From assembly GCA_030652315.1 (NCBI GenBank), contig JAUSAX010000147.1:1-55647 (forward strand): a stretch of 55,647 nt of DNA, written 5' to 3'. Origin of the DNA: Afipia sp. (lineage in GTDB: Bacteria; Pseudomonadota; Alphaproteobacteria; Rhizobiales; Xanthobacteraceae). The position numbers and the translations under genes are program-made. Under the pieces are notes generated by a model, which saw only the letters and a program-made list of their open reading frames with translations, was not told the DNA's origin and made no database searches. Shown here one piece after another: positions 35,466-44,774 of this stretch (its first letter is position 1; every line of letters begins with the position of its first letter).

Positions 35466-35756
35466 TCAGCCGTGATGGCGGTGACGGCGATGCCGGCGCG
35501 GGGCGGGCTCATAATACTCGCGGGGCTGGTACCACGCATTGGCGCTGCACGAACCGCCGACGCCGCTGGTGGCCGCCCGGCACTGGTCATAGGTGTAATA
35601 GGCACACACACGGCCCATCCCGGTGCGGCTGTAGTTTTCCGAGCAGAATGGCGCATCGGCTTTGGCCGGCGCTGCGGAGCCAAGCGTGATGGCGAGCGCC
35701 GCAACGGCAACCGTTGCAAGGCTTGCCGCGGCTGACGCAAAATTGAGTTTCGGCAT
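35466..35756 (-). CDS. DUF3551 family small secreted protein
   Basis: 96 residues: signal peptide to about residue 33 (AAPAKADAPFC), then a short mature part with four cysteines (PFCSEN, RVCAYYTYDQCRAATSGVGGSC), which fit the DUF3551 pattern frequent in Bradyrhizobium-type genomes, and a basic, histidine/arginine-rich end (APRRHRRHRHHG). Function unknown. ATG 35756 has AAGGAGG upstream. Confidence 0.8.
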   Translation of the reverse strand: MPKLNFASAAASLATVAVAALAITLGSAAPAKADAPFCSENYSRTGMGRVCAYYTYDQCRAATSGVGGSCSANAWYQPREYYEPAPRRHRRHRHHG

Positions 35757-35896
35757 TGATGCCTCCTTGATGTCCCACTCTATATGGGCGTCGCATCCGG
35801 ATTGGCTACCGTTAAACGCAGCGCGCGGCAGTTTTCACGACGGCGTTGCGAAATAATGCTACATTGCACCAAGTGCCCTCCAGCGAATGAGTTCCG

Positions 35897-36301
35897 ATGT
35901 CCCCCGTCTCTCTTCTGCTCAACATTTTGTGGGTCGTGCTCGGCGGCTTCTGGATGGCGCTCGGCTGGGTGGTCGCCGCCGTCATCATGGCCATCACCAT
36001 CATCGGCCTGCCGTGGGCGCGGGCCGCCTTCAACATCGCGGCCTACACGCTGTTTCCGTTCGGCCAGAAAGCCGTGTCGCGCGATGAATATCTCGGCCGC
36101 TCCGATGTCGGCACGGGAGTTCTCGGCCTGATCGGCAACATCATCTGGCTGGTACTGGCAGGCTGGTGGCTGGCGCTCGGCCATCTCTTCACGGCGCTGT
36201 TGCTCGCCATCACGATTATCGGAATTCCGTTCGCCTGGGCGCATCTGAAGCTGGCCGGAATCGCGCTGTGGCCGATCGGCAAGACCATCGTTCCAGCCTA
36301 G
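35897..36301 (+). CDS. yccF: YccF family inner-membrane protein
   Basis: 134 residues with a duplicated pattern: LLLNILWVVLGGFWMALGWVVAAVIMAITIIGLPWARAAF and LGLIGNIIWLVLAGWWLALGHLFTALLLAITIIGIPFAWAHLKLA. The repeated GWxxA...ITIIGxP unit is the YccF/DUF307 signature. Four helices, function unknown. ATG 35897 has GAGTTCCG upstream, a weak ribosome binding site. Confidence 0.92.
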   Translation: MSPVSLLLNILWVVLGGFWMALGWVVAAVIMAITIIGLPWARAAFNIAAYTLFPFGQKAVSRDEYLGRSDVGTGVLGLIGNIIWLVLAGWWLALGHLFTALLLAITIIGIPFAWAHLKLAGIALWPIGKTIVPA

Positions 36302-36402
36302 TCCGTTTGCCAAAGGCGGCATCCCACATTCGCGGTGCAACTGGATGGAGACTTTCCACCGGCGCTGAGAAACCATAATCTTGCGCGAATGGTTCTGGAC
36401 AG

Positions 36403-37323
36403 ATGTCGATGATGGTCGACCCTCAGGCTCCGCCGATTGCTCATTCGCTGCGCGAGGTCGCGGATGACATCCTGGCCACGGCCCGGGCCGCGCAAGAACG
36501 ACTCCAGGAACCACTTCATAGCGGAAAACCAAGCGCGGCCATTCATGATCTTCGCGTCGCACTCAAGCGCTGGCAGGCGCTGTTGCGGCTGCTGGAGGGT
36601 CCGATCGGTGACGAGGTCATGGTTCTACGTCACGAGGCACGCCTCCTCGCCCGCGCGTTCGGCCGCAGCCGTGATGCACAAAGCGTACTCGATGCGCTGG
36701 CCGACATCGCAAAACAGCGGGATGCCGGGACGCCCGCGATGTCGAAGCGAACCGAAGCCACCATCACCCAGCGGCTGCGGGAGACGCGAGATGCTTCCGA
36801 GGCCGCCCAGCTCAACGCAGAGGTTCATCAACACCTGCGCAACGGCGTTGCGCAGGCGTCGGCTTGCCTTGCGAGTTGGCCGCTCGAACGCATCGACTTT
36901 GAAGACATCGTGACGGCACTCGCACGATCCTACCGCCGCGCCCGCCGCCGTCTTCCGCGCAAATGGGAGGATATGGAGCCAGAGGCCATTCATGATTTCC
37001 GCAAGGCCGTCGTTACATTTCGCTATCAACTGGATCTCATTGCGCCGCTGTGGCCGAAGGTATGGCGCGCCTTCATCGACGAGGTGCAAAGGGTGCGTAT
37101 GCAGCTCGGCAGGAGCAACGATCTCGTCGCTCTCAGCCTGTTGACGCAACCGAACCAACCGCTGGCCCACTGGCGCTCGCGCCTGACGCCGCCGATCGAA
37201 AGCCGGCGCCGGCTTCACCTCGAACGCGCGCGGCTGTTGTCCGGCCGGGTGTTTGCAGAATCGCCGCGATCGTTCCGGAAACGCATCGAAACCTTGGCGA
37301 AAGCGGCAGCGGATCTCGGTTAA
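36403..37323 (+). CDS. CHAD domain protein
   Basis: 306 residues. The conserved-histidine alpha-helical pattern IHDLRVALKRWQALLRLLEG and LARAFGRSRDAQSVLDALAD, then AIHDFRKAVVTFRYQLDLIAPLWP and MQLGRSNDLVALSLL match the CHAD fold, which binds polyphosphate and is often near CYTH triphosphatases. No CYTH gene is present in this window. Soluble. Start ATG 36403 is the first in the frame; ATG 36409 or 36412 are alternatives. Confidence 0.88.
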   Translation: MSMMVDPQAPPIAHSLREVADDILATARAAQERLQEPLHSGKPSAAIHDLRVALKRWQALLRLLEGPIGDEVMVLRHEARLLARAFGRSRDAQSVLDALADIAKQRDAGTPAMSKRTEATITQRLRETRDASEAAQLNAEVHQHLRNGVAQASACLASWPLERIDFEDIVTALARSYRRARRRLPRKWEDMEPEAIHDFRKAVVTFRYQLDLIAPLWPKVWRAFIDEVQRVRMQLGRSNDLVALSLLTQPNQPLAHWRSRLTPPIESRRRLHLERARLLSGRVFAESPRSFRKRIETLAKAAADLG

Positions 37324-37520
37324 TCCGGTTCCGTGACGCAGCGTCGTAAACGCATCTCAAGCGATTAACTGCACCGCACCATCACAACTATCCGATGCAG
37401 CCTTGATCGGAGTTGTCGGCCATCGCCAACTCGGCGATAATTCCGGCGGTAACAACAGCTCTCGTCCTGTCGGATGCCGCCCGCTCGCCGTTTTCCTCCG
37501 ACACTATCCGGGGAACACTC

Positions 37521-38912
37521 ATGTCGATGCAAAGCCTGACATCACCGGTCGCGGTCAAGCCACCCGTTATGGTGGACCGCGCCAAGCTCGCTCACATTCC
37601 CGGCGACGAAGGCTGGCCGCTGATCGGGCGCACACTCCATGTTCTCGCCGATCCGAAAGGCGAAGCCGAGATCATGGCGCGGAAATATGGACTGGTCTAC
37701 CGCTCGCGGATTCTCGGCGAGACCAGCGTCTCGCTGCTCGGACCTGACGCCAATGAGTTCATGCTGCTCGACCAGACCAAGCTGTTCTCGTCGACCAACG
37801 GATGGGAAACGATCCTCGGACGACTGTTTCCGCGCGGACTGATGCTGCTCGATTTCGAGGAGCACCGGCTGCATCGCCGCGCCATGTCGGTCGCGTTCAA
37901 GTCGGGACCGATGAAGAACTATCTCGCGCAGCTCGACGACGGCATCGCCGCGCGGGTGAGCGAATGGCGCGCGGCGCCGGGCCCGATGCTGTTCTATCCG
38001 GCCATGAAACAACTGACGCTGGATCTTGCCGCGACGTCGTTTCTCGGCACCGGGATCGGACCCGAGGTCGATGACGTCACCCGCGCCTTCGTCGATATGA
38101 TCGCTGCCTCCGTCGCGGTCGTGCGTCAGCCGTGGCCGGGCACGCAGATGGCGCGCGGCGTCAAGGGCCGCCAGCGCATCGTCGCCTATTTCTCGCAGCA
38201 GATTCCGCTGCGCCGTGAAAGCCGCGGCGACGATCTGTTCTCGCAACTGTGCCACGCCACCCACGAAGACGGCGCGCTGCTCTCGACGCAGGACATCGTC
38301 GATCACATGAGCTTTCTGATCATGGCGGCGCACGACACGCTTACATCGTCGCTGACATCGTTCGTCACGCTGCTCGCGGCGCATCCGCAATGGCAGACGA
38401 AATTGCGCGACGAAGTAATCTCGCTCGGAGTAGAGCCTGGAGCGCCGCTGCCGTTCGACAAGCTCGACGCCATGCCGCTCACCGAAATGGCCTTCAAGGA
38501 GGCGATGCGGATGAAGCCGCCGGTGCCGTCGATCCCGCGCCGTGCGACGCGCGACTTCAGCTTCAAGGGCTACGACATTCCGGCAGGAACGTTGGTCGCA
38601 ATGAATCCGCTGTTCACGCACCACATGAGCGAACACTGGCCCGATCCCGAGACGTTCGACCCGCTGCGCTTCACCGACGAGGCGCAGCGCGCACGCCATC
38701 GCTTCGCATTTATCCCGTTCAGCGGCGGCGCGCATATGTGCATCGGATTACACTTCGCCTACATGCAGGCCAAATGCTTCGCATTCCATTTCCTGCAGAA
38801 CCTCAACGTCACCATGACGCCGGGCTATGTGCCCGCATGGCAGATGTGGCCGATCCCCAAACCCAAGGACGGCTTGCGCGTGACGCTGAAGCCGGTGGCG
38901 CAAAGCTCGTAG
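37521..38912 (+). CDS. Cytochrome P450
   Basis: 463 residues. The heme loop FIPFSGGAHMCIGLHFA holds the heme-ligand cysteine C407. The K-helix ExxR is in FKEAMRMKPP, the I-helix oxygen-activation site is MAAHDTLTSSLTSF, and the PERF-like part is DPETFDPLRF. No membrane anchor is visible, so it is a soluble class I P450 that needs a ferredoxin; none is in the window. The substrate is unknown. ATG 37521 has GGGGAAC upstream; the frame is open to 37413 without a better start. Confidence 0.93.
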   Translation: MSMQSLTSPVAVKPPVMVDRAKLAHIPGDEGWPLIGRTLHVLADPKGEAEIMARKYGLVYRSRILGETSVSLLGPDANEFMLLDQTKLFSSTNGWETILGRLFPRGLMLLDFEEHRLHRRAMSVAFKSGPMKNYLAQLDDGIAARVSEWRAAPGPMLFYPAMKQLTLDLAATSFLGTGIGPEVDDVTRAFVDMIAASVAVVRQPWPGTQMARGVKGRQRIVAYFSQQIPLRRESRGDDLFSQLCHATHEDGALLSTQDIVDHMSFLIMAAHDTLTSSLTSFVTLLAAHPQWQTKLRDEVISLGVEPGAPLPFDKLDAMPLTEMAFKEAMRMKPPVPSIPRRATRDFSFKGYDIPAGTLVAMNPLFTHHMSEHWPDPETFDPLRFTDEAQRARHRFAFIPFSGGAHMCIGLHFAYMQAKCFAFHFLQNLNVTMTPGYVPAWQMWPIPKPKDGLRVTLKPVAQSS

Positions 38913-39154
38913 CTGCCAGTTGGTCCCGGCGCGATTCGAAAACGCGCGACGCCTGCTGCGAGACCATTGCCGGTGATCCCTCCCGAAACGTGCGGCACGC
39001 CGCGCGCGGTTGACTCCAGGGCTGCGTGGAATGTCGCTGACCGGGGATTCAACAGCTGCTCAAATATTATGCAATTCTTAATGGTTAATGGACAGTTATG
39101 GAGGAACTTCCTGAACCGCCGCCGGCGGGCCAAAATAAAGAGAAGGATTTAGGC

Positions 39155-41257
39155 GTGGACTTCCTGCATTTGAACATCCGAGGACGACTTATTCTAGGCT
39201 TCAGCGTGCTTTGCGTTCTGCTGGCCACCGTCGTGGGCATGACCATCCTCAACGTGCGCTCGGTCAGTGAAGCAACCGACCGGACTGTTAACCTTCGGAT
39301 GCCGACCGCCATGGCCGCCAGCGATGTGGTCGCGGGAGTTTATGCGTCACTGGCATCGCTGCGGGGCTGGCTGATCACCGGGAATGATGCATTCAAGGCT
39401 GAACGTGCGGGGCTTTGGAAAGACATTCAGACACATGGCTCCAGGATGGACCAGCTCTCGGGCCAATGGACCAGCGAAAAGAACAAGCAAGACTGGAGGG
39501 CAGCAAAGCCCTTGCTGGACGAATTGCGCAGCGCGCAGGACAAGGCCGAGGCGATTGCCCATACCATCGATGAGCAACCCGCAGCGAAGCTGCTGGCGAA
39601 CGAGGCCGCGCCCCTCGCCAAGCTGATGCTGCAGAAGGCGACATCTATCATCGACGAGGAAGGCGGCATTGCCTCCACCGATCAGCGCAAGAGCATGCTG
39701 ATCGCCTTTGCGGACATGCGCGGCAGCATGGCAATGGCCATCGGCGCGATCCGCGCCTATCTCCTGACCGCGGATCGGGCCTTCAAGACCGAATTCGAGG
39801 AGCTGTGGTCGCTTAATCAGAAGAAATTCGATGCGCTCGAGAAGCGTCGCCCGGAAATGACCGCCGACCAGCAGAAAGCCTTCGACGAACTGGTTGCCGC
39901 GCGTACCAAATTTGCGCCGCTGCCACAGAAAATGTTCGATATCCGCGCTTCGGATCGCTGGAACATGGCGCAGTGGTTCCTGACCAACGAAGCCGCGCCG
40001 CGCGCCAACCAGCTGCTCGATATCTTCGCAGGTTCGAAAAATCCGGCGGGCTCGCGATCCGGCGGAATGGTTTCTAGGCAACAGGACAACTTGAAAGCTG
40101 ACGGCACCGCAGTTCTGGCCCAAACCAGTTTTCTGATGACGTTGCTCTGGGTGCTGCTCGGTGTTGGCATCGGTGTTGCCGCCACCGTGGTCTATCTGAC
40201 CAACCGCTCGATCGTGCCGCCGATTCTCGCGATGGTCGGAGCAATGGGACGGCTCGCCGGCGGCGATCACTCCGTTGCAATTCCTGCGACCGACAAGAAG
40301 GATGAAATCGGCCTCATGGCCAAGGCCGTCCTGATCTTCAAGGAGAACATGATCAAGGCCAAGGAGCTTGCGGCCAAGGAAGCCGAAGCCGTCAGCGAAC
40401 GCATCGCCCGCGCGGCGCGCGTCAACGACCTGACCGCGAAGTTCGATTCCGACATCTCGATGGTGCTGAAATCCGTAGCCTCGGCCTCGACCGAACTGCA
40501 GTCGACAGCCACGTCCATGACCGCGACGGCCGAAGAAACCAGCACGCAGGCGACCGCCGTTGCCGCAGCGACTGAAGAAGCGTCCGCGAACGTGCAGACC
40601 GTGGCCGCAGCGTCGGAGGAACTTGCCAGTTCCGTCATCGAAATCGGCCGCCAGGTGGCGCAATCGGCCACCATCGCCCGCAAGGCAGTCGCGGAGGCGA
40701 GCCGCACCAATACGACGGTTCAGGGACTCTCCGACGAAGCCGCGAAAATCGGCGATGTGGTCAAGCTGATCAGCGAGATCGCCAGCCAGACCAACCTGCT
40801 CGCACTCAATGCGACGATCGAGGCCGCGCGCGCCGGCGACGCCGGGCGAGGGTTCGCCGTGGTGGCGTCCGAGGTCAAGAGTCTTGCGGAGCAGACCGCG
40901 AAGGCAACCGACCAGATCAGTTCGCAGATTTCGTCGATCCAGGCGTCATCGAGCGAAGCCGTTACCGCGATTCAGGGAATCACCGGCACCATCAGCGAGA
41001 TGAACGAGATCACGACGGCGATTGCCAGCGCGGTCGAGGAACAGGGTTCGGCGACGCAGGAAATCGCCCGCAACGTCCAGCAGGCTGCCATCGGCACGAC
41101 GGAAATATCGAACAACGTCACCGGCGTTCAACAGGCAGCGAGCGACACCGGCGCAGCCGCGCATCAGGTTCTCGGCGCGTCCAGCGAACTCTCGCGGCAA
41201 TCCGAAACCATGCGAGGCCAGGTCGAGACCTTTCTCACCAGCATCAAGGCCGCGTAA
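39155..41257 (+). CDS. Methyl-accepting chemotaxis protein
   Basis: 700 residues from GTG 39155, which has AGAAGGA 8 bases upstream; ATG 39098 in frame has none. N-terminal helix ([20 protein letters not shown]), a long periplasmic four-helix-like sensor, second helix near 350 ([19 protein letters not shown]), HAMP ([23 protein letters not shown]) and a signalling domain with [39 protein letters not shown]. The ligand is not evident. No CheB/CheR-tethering pentapeptide at the C-terminus. A strong terminator follows. Confidence 0.93.
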   Translation: MDFLHLNIRGRLILGFSVLCVLLATVVGMTILNVRSVSEATDRTVNLRMPTAMAASDVVAGVYASLASLRGWLITGNDAFKAERAGLWKDIQTHGSRMDQLSGQWTSEKNKQDWRAAKPLLDELRSAQDKAEAIAHTIDEQPAAKLLANEAAPLAKLMLQKATSIIDEEGGIASTDQRKSMLIAFADMRGSMAMAIGAIRAYLLTADRAFKTEFEELWSLNQKKFDALEKRRPEMTADQQKAFDELVAARTKFAPLPQKMFDIRASDRWNMAQWFLTNEAAPRANQLLDIFAGSKNPAGSRSGGMVSRQQDNLKADGTAVLAQTSFLMTLLWVLLGVGIGVAATVVYLTNRSIVPPILAMVGAMGRLAGGDHSVAIPATDKKDEIGLMAKAVLIFKENMIKAKELAAKEAEAVSERIARAARVNDLTAKFDSDISMVLKSVASASTELQSTATSMTATAEETSTQATAVAAATEEASANVQTVAAASEELASSVIEIGRQVAQSATIARKAVAEASRTNTTVQGLSDEAAKIGDVVKLISEIASQTNLLALNATIEAARAGDAGRGFAVVASEVKSLAEQTAKATDQISSQISSIQASSSEAVTAIQGITGTISEMNEITTAIASAVEEQGSATQEIARNVQQAAIGTTEISNNVTGVQQAASDTGAAAHQVLGASSELSRQSETMRGQVETFLTSIKAA

Positions 41258-41271
41258 CCACACGACCAAGG

Positions 41272-41296
41272 AAAAGGGGGCGCAAGCCCCCTTTTT
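41272..41296 (+). terminator. Rho-independent terminator
   Basis: GGGGGC (41276-41281), GCAA tetraloop (41282-41285), GCCCCC (41286-41291) and TTTTT (41292-41296), with an AAAA on the upstream side. It lies 18 bases after the chemotaxis receptor stop and is the clearest terminator in the window. Confidence 0.88.
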
Positions 41297-41521
41297 ATTT
41301 TGCGGCGACGGCGCCCCCTGCCCGTGCGCGCCTGCCCTCGACTTTTCCCGCAAATGCGCTTTTTATCGCATCATGCATCGGCGCAGCAGGATCAGGCGAT
41401 CCTGCGTGAAAGGGGACAGACCACAATCAAGACGACGTGGACGCAAGACTGTTCAACGGCTGCGCTCCGAGCCTACAATCAATCGACAACCCGCAACAAA
41501 ACAAGCGGGACGGGAGAAAAC

Positions 41522-43123
41522 ATGCCGAAGATAGATCTCGCGCCGGGCCAATTCTTACCGGGTCATATCGGCCCCTTCGCCGGACTTGACGTGCCGTGGC
41601 TGCTGCGGCTGCGCGCCGAAACGCGGCGGGACCATCCGTTTCTGATCTGGGCGCCGTTCGATGCGCCGTCGCGTCCCTGGACCTATGGCGAATTCCATGA
41701 GCGGGTCGGCGCGCTGGCTGCGGGCCTCGCGAAACGCGGGATCAAGCCGGGCGACTGCGTGCTGATCCATCTCGACAACTGCATCGAGATGCTGCTGGCG
41801 TGGTTCGCCTGCGTCGAACTGGGCGCCATTGCAGTCACGACCAACACCCGCTCCGCACCCGCCGAGATGGAATACTTCGCCGGCCACTGCGGCGCGGTCG
41901 CCGCGATCACCCAACCGGCCTATGCCGAACTGATTGCAACGAACTGCCGCAACCTGCGCTGGCTCGCGGTGATTTCTCATGATGCAGGCGCACCACCCGC
42001 GCAGGGTGACAGGTCGCCGAAGAGCGAAGCGTTCGAGGCGCTGTTTGCGAACAGCGCCGACCGGCCGCGCCGATCCGCCGATCCTTACGCGTCGTGCAGC
42101 GTTCAATATACGTCGGGCACCACATCGCGGCCGAAGGCTGTGCTGTGGACCCACGCCAACGCGCTCTGGGGCGCGAAGATCAACGCCGTACATCAGGACC
42201 TGCGGCCCGACGACACCCATCTTATTTACTTGCCGCTGTTCCACACCAACGCACTGGCCTACTCGATGCTGTCGACGCTGTGGGTCGGCGGCACCGCCGT
42301 GATCCAGCCGCGCTTTTCCGCGAGCCGGTTCTGGACCGCCGCGCTTGAACATCGCTGCACCTGGACGTCGCTGGTTCCGTTCTGTGTCAAGGCGCTGATG
42401 GAGCGCGAGGTCCCGAAAGCGCATCACTTCCGGCTGTGGGGCAGCGCGATCTGCGAACCGCCCACCGATGCGATCTTCGGCGTGAAGACCATCGGCTGGT
42501 GGGGCATGACCGAAACCATCACCCACGGCATTGTCGGCGAGCCCTATCAGCCCAACATTCCGCTCGCCATCGGCCGCGCCGCGCCGGAATACGAGATTCG
42601 CGTTATCGACGAGAACGGCGCACCGACGCAAGTTGGCGGCACCGGCGATCTTCTGATTCGCGGCATTCCGGGTCTGTCGCTGTTCAAGGAATATCTGCAC
42701 AACGAGCAGGCGACCCGCGACAGCTTCGACGAGCATGGCTACTTCATCACCGGCGACCGCGTGCGGCTCTTGGAGAACGGCTTCCTGCGGTTCGGCGACC
42801 GCGCCAAGGACATGCTGAAGGTCGGCGGCGAGAATGTTGCCGCTTCCGAAATCGAACAGGTTGTCATCACGGTGGCCGGCGTGCGCGAGGCGGCAGTGGT
42901 CGCGAAGAAGCATCCGATGCTGGACGAAGTGCCGGTGGTGTTCGTCATTCCAACCAACGGCCTCAAAGGCGCACCGCCCACGCTTCAGGATGATATTCTG
43001 CGCGCCTGCAAGAACGCGCTGGCCGATTTCAAGGTGCCGCGCGAGGTGCATCTGGTCGAGGAGATGCCGCGTTCGACGCTGGAGAAGGTGGCGAAGGCGG
43101 AACTGCGGAAATTGCTGGCGTGA
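41522..43123 (+). CDS. AMP-dependent acyl-CoA synthetase/ligase (CaiC-like)
   Basis: 533 residues from ATG 41522 (GGGACGGGAG upstream). The adenylation motifs are YTSGTTSRPKAVLWTH (the usual glycine after TT is serine), GWWGMTETITHG, FITGDRVRLLENGFLRFGDRAKDMLKVGGENVAASEIE and a catalytic lysine near STLEKVAKAELRKL. The pattern resembles crotonobetaine/carnitine-CoA ligases and other carboxylate-CoA ligases. The next gene, 37 bases downstream, encodes a reductase-like protein, so the pair may act in one acid-activation pathway. Substrate unknown. Confidence 0.92.
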   Translation: MPKIDLAPGQFLPGHIGPFAGLDVPWLLRLRAETRRDHPFLIWAPFDAPSRPWTYGEFHERVGALAAGLAKRGIKPGDCVLIHLDNCIEMLLAWFACVELGAIAVTTNTRSAPAEMEYFAGHCGAVAAITQPAYAELIATNCRNLRWLAVISHDAGAPPAQGDRSPKSEAFEALFANSADRPRRSADPYASCSVQYTSGTTSRPKAVLWTHANALWGAKINAVHQDLRPDDTHLIYLPLFHTNALAYSMLSTLWVGGTAVIQPRFSASRFWTAALEHRCTWTSLVPFCVKALMEREVPKAHHFRLWGSAICEPPTDAIFGVKTIGWWGMTETITHGIVGEPYQPNIPLAIGRAAPEYEIRVIDENGAPTQVGGTGDLLIRGIPGLSLFKEYLHNEQATRDSFDEHGYFITGDRVRLLENGFLRFGDRAKDMLKVGGENVAASEIEQVVITVAGVREAAVVAKKHPMLDEVPVVFVIPTNGLKGAPPTLQDDILRACKNALADFKVPREVHLVEEMPRSTLEKVAKAELRKLLA

Positions 43124-43160
43124 GCGGGCCGTGCCCGACGAACGAGAAGAGGATACCGCG

Positions 43161-44342
43161 ATGACCCAACCGAAATTCGATGTCGTTGTTTATGGCGCAA
43201 GCGGCTTCACCGGCAGGCTCGTCGCCGAATATCTCGCCGCGCACTATGGCCCCGGCAGCAATCTAAAATGGGCGATGGCAGGCCGCAATCGCGACAAGCT
43301 CGCGGCCGTCCGCGACGAGATCGGCGCGCCGCAAGACACGCCGCTCATCGAAGCCGATGCGAGCGATCCCGCCTCGCTCAAGGCGCTTGTCGGCCAGACC
43401 AAGGCCGTCCTGACCACCGTCGGCCCCTATCAGCTTTACGGGTCCGAGCTTGTCGCGGCCTGTGCCGCCTCCGGCACCGACTATCTCGATCTCTGCGGCG
43501 AGCCGGCATGGATGCGCCAGATGATCGACGCCCATCATGCAACGGCGCAATCCACCGGCGCCCGCATCCTGTTTTCCTGCGGATTCGATTCGATCCCGTT
43601 CGAACTCGGCGTGTTCTTCCTGCAGAATGCCGCAAAGAAGCAGTTCGGCGCGACCGTGCACCGCGTGAAGGGCCGCGTGCGCAAGATGAAGGGCACGTTC
43701 TCCGGCGGCACCGCCGCAAGCCTGAAAGCCACTTACGCAGCCGCAGCAAAGGATCTCAGCATCGTGCCGCTGCTCAAGAATCCATTCGCGCTGACGCCGG
43801 GATTCGAAGGGCCGAAACAGCCGCCGGGCAACAAGCCGCTCCACGATGACGAACTCGGCATGTGGGTCGCGCCCTTCGTGATGGCGACGATCAACACCCG
43901 CAACGTGCATCGCTCGAATCTGCTGATGGGATTCCCCTATGGCCAGGACTTCGTCTACGATGAAATGATGCTGGCCGGTCCCGGCGAGAAAGGCGAAGCC
44001 ACCGCCAAGGCCATCGTCGCTGCCAATGCCGCGATGGGCGGCCCGGGCGGACCGAAGCCCGGCGAAGGCCCCTCGAAGGAAGAGCGCGAGACAGGTCTCT
44101 ACGACATCCTGTTCGTCGGCGTGTCGCTGGACGGCCGGCAGATCCGCGCTTCGGTCAAGGGCGATCGTGATCCGGGCTACGGCTCGACGTCAAAGATGAT
44201 CGCCGAATGCGCCGTCTGTCTCGTGCGCGACGCCGCGGACGTCGCCGGCGGCATCTGGACGCCGGGTGCCGCATTGGGCGACCGCCTGATCAAGCGCCTC
44301 GTCGATCACGCCGGCCTGCAGTTCGCCATCGAGACCGCCTGA
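43161..44342 (+). CDS. Saccharopine dehydrogenase-like / trans-acting enoyl reductase family protein
   Basis: 393 residues. FDVVVYGASGFTGRLVAEYLA is a Rossmann nucleotide-binding start, followed by VLTTVGPYQLYGSELVAACAASGTDYLDLCGEPAWMRQMI, a signature of this family, which includes mycobacterial trans-acting enoyl reductases. FSCGFDSIPFELGV is another conserved stretch. NAD(P)H-dependent reduction is likely; the substrate is not known. Start ATG 43161 has GAAGAGGA upstream. Probable operon with the acyl-CoA ligase. Confidence 0.87.
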   Translation: MTQPKFDVVVYGASGFTGRLVAEYLAAHYGPGSNLKWAMAGRNRDKLAAVRDEIGAPQDTPLIEADASDPASLKALVGQTKAVLTTVGPYQLYGSELVAACAASGTDYLDLCGEPAWMRQMIDAHHATAQSTGARILFSCGFDSIPFELGVFFLQNAAKKQFGATVHRVKGRVRKMKGTFSGGTAASLKATYAAAAKDLSIVPLLKNPFALTPGFEGPKQPPGNKPLHDDELGMWVAPFVMATINTRNVHRSNLLMGFPYGQDFVYDEMMLAGPGEKGEATAKAIVAANAAMGGPGGPKPGEGPSKEERETGLYDILFVGVSLDGRQIRASVKGDRDPGYGSTSKMIAECAVCLVRDAADVAGGIWTPGAALGDRLIKRLVDHAGLQFAIETA

Positions 44343-44774
44343 CGAACACAGTGCCTCCGTACAATTCCTTAGGTCGCGCGAGCTTTGCAGCTACGCGCCG
44401 CCGTTGCTTGCCGCCGGACGGAACGCCGCGCGTATCATCCGCAGCAGCATGCGACCTTTCTTTGTCCTCAGCACGCGCAACGCATCGGAGCGCAACCAAA
44501 TCTTAGGCCTTGGATCATAAAAATCGAATCAAGAACGTGGCTAAGACCCTGCAGGCAATTTTGCCTTGCCGTCGAAGCAGGGCAGATTGATGAGAAGCCG
44601 GGAATTGAGTCTTCAGCAGCGTATCTTGCGACCCTCGCTGATTCCCGCACGGCCTGTGACGGCCGCAAGGACGCATCCAGCCTTCACACTGCCTCGCCGC
44701 TATCTGTCGCGCGCATTGCTTGTCGCGCATGAGCGGGATGCTTTCGTCTTTTACATGACCCGGAGTTTCCCATT
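44343..44774. other. Intergenic region of 432 bases
   Basis: No convincing gene. It contains a small perfect dyad AGGCAATTTTGCCT (44553-44566) and GGCCTGTGACGGCC. It is the promoter region of the second chemotaxis receptor, whose GTG start (44775) has CGGAG 9 bases upstream. Confidence 0.5.

Noticed and set aside
39347..40663. Minus-strand open frame of 438 codons over the chemotaxis receptor
   Set aside because: Antisense shadow; the plus-strand product has all motifs of a chemotaxis protein.
41555..43051. Minus-strand open frame of 498 codons over the acyl-CoA ligase
   Set aside because: Antisense to a gene with clear adenylation motifs; the minus product has no domain pattern.
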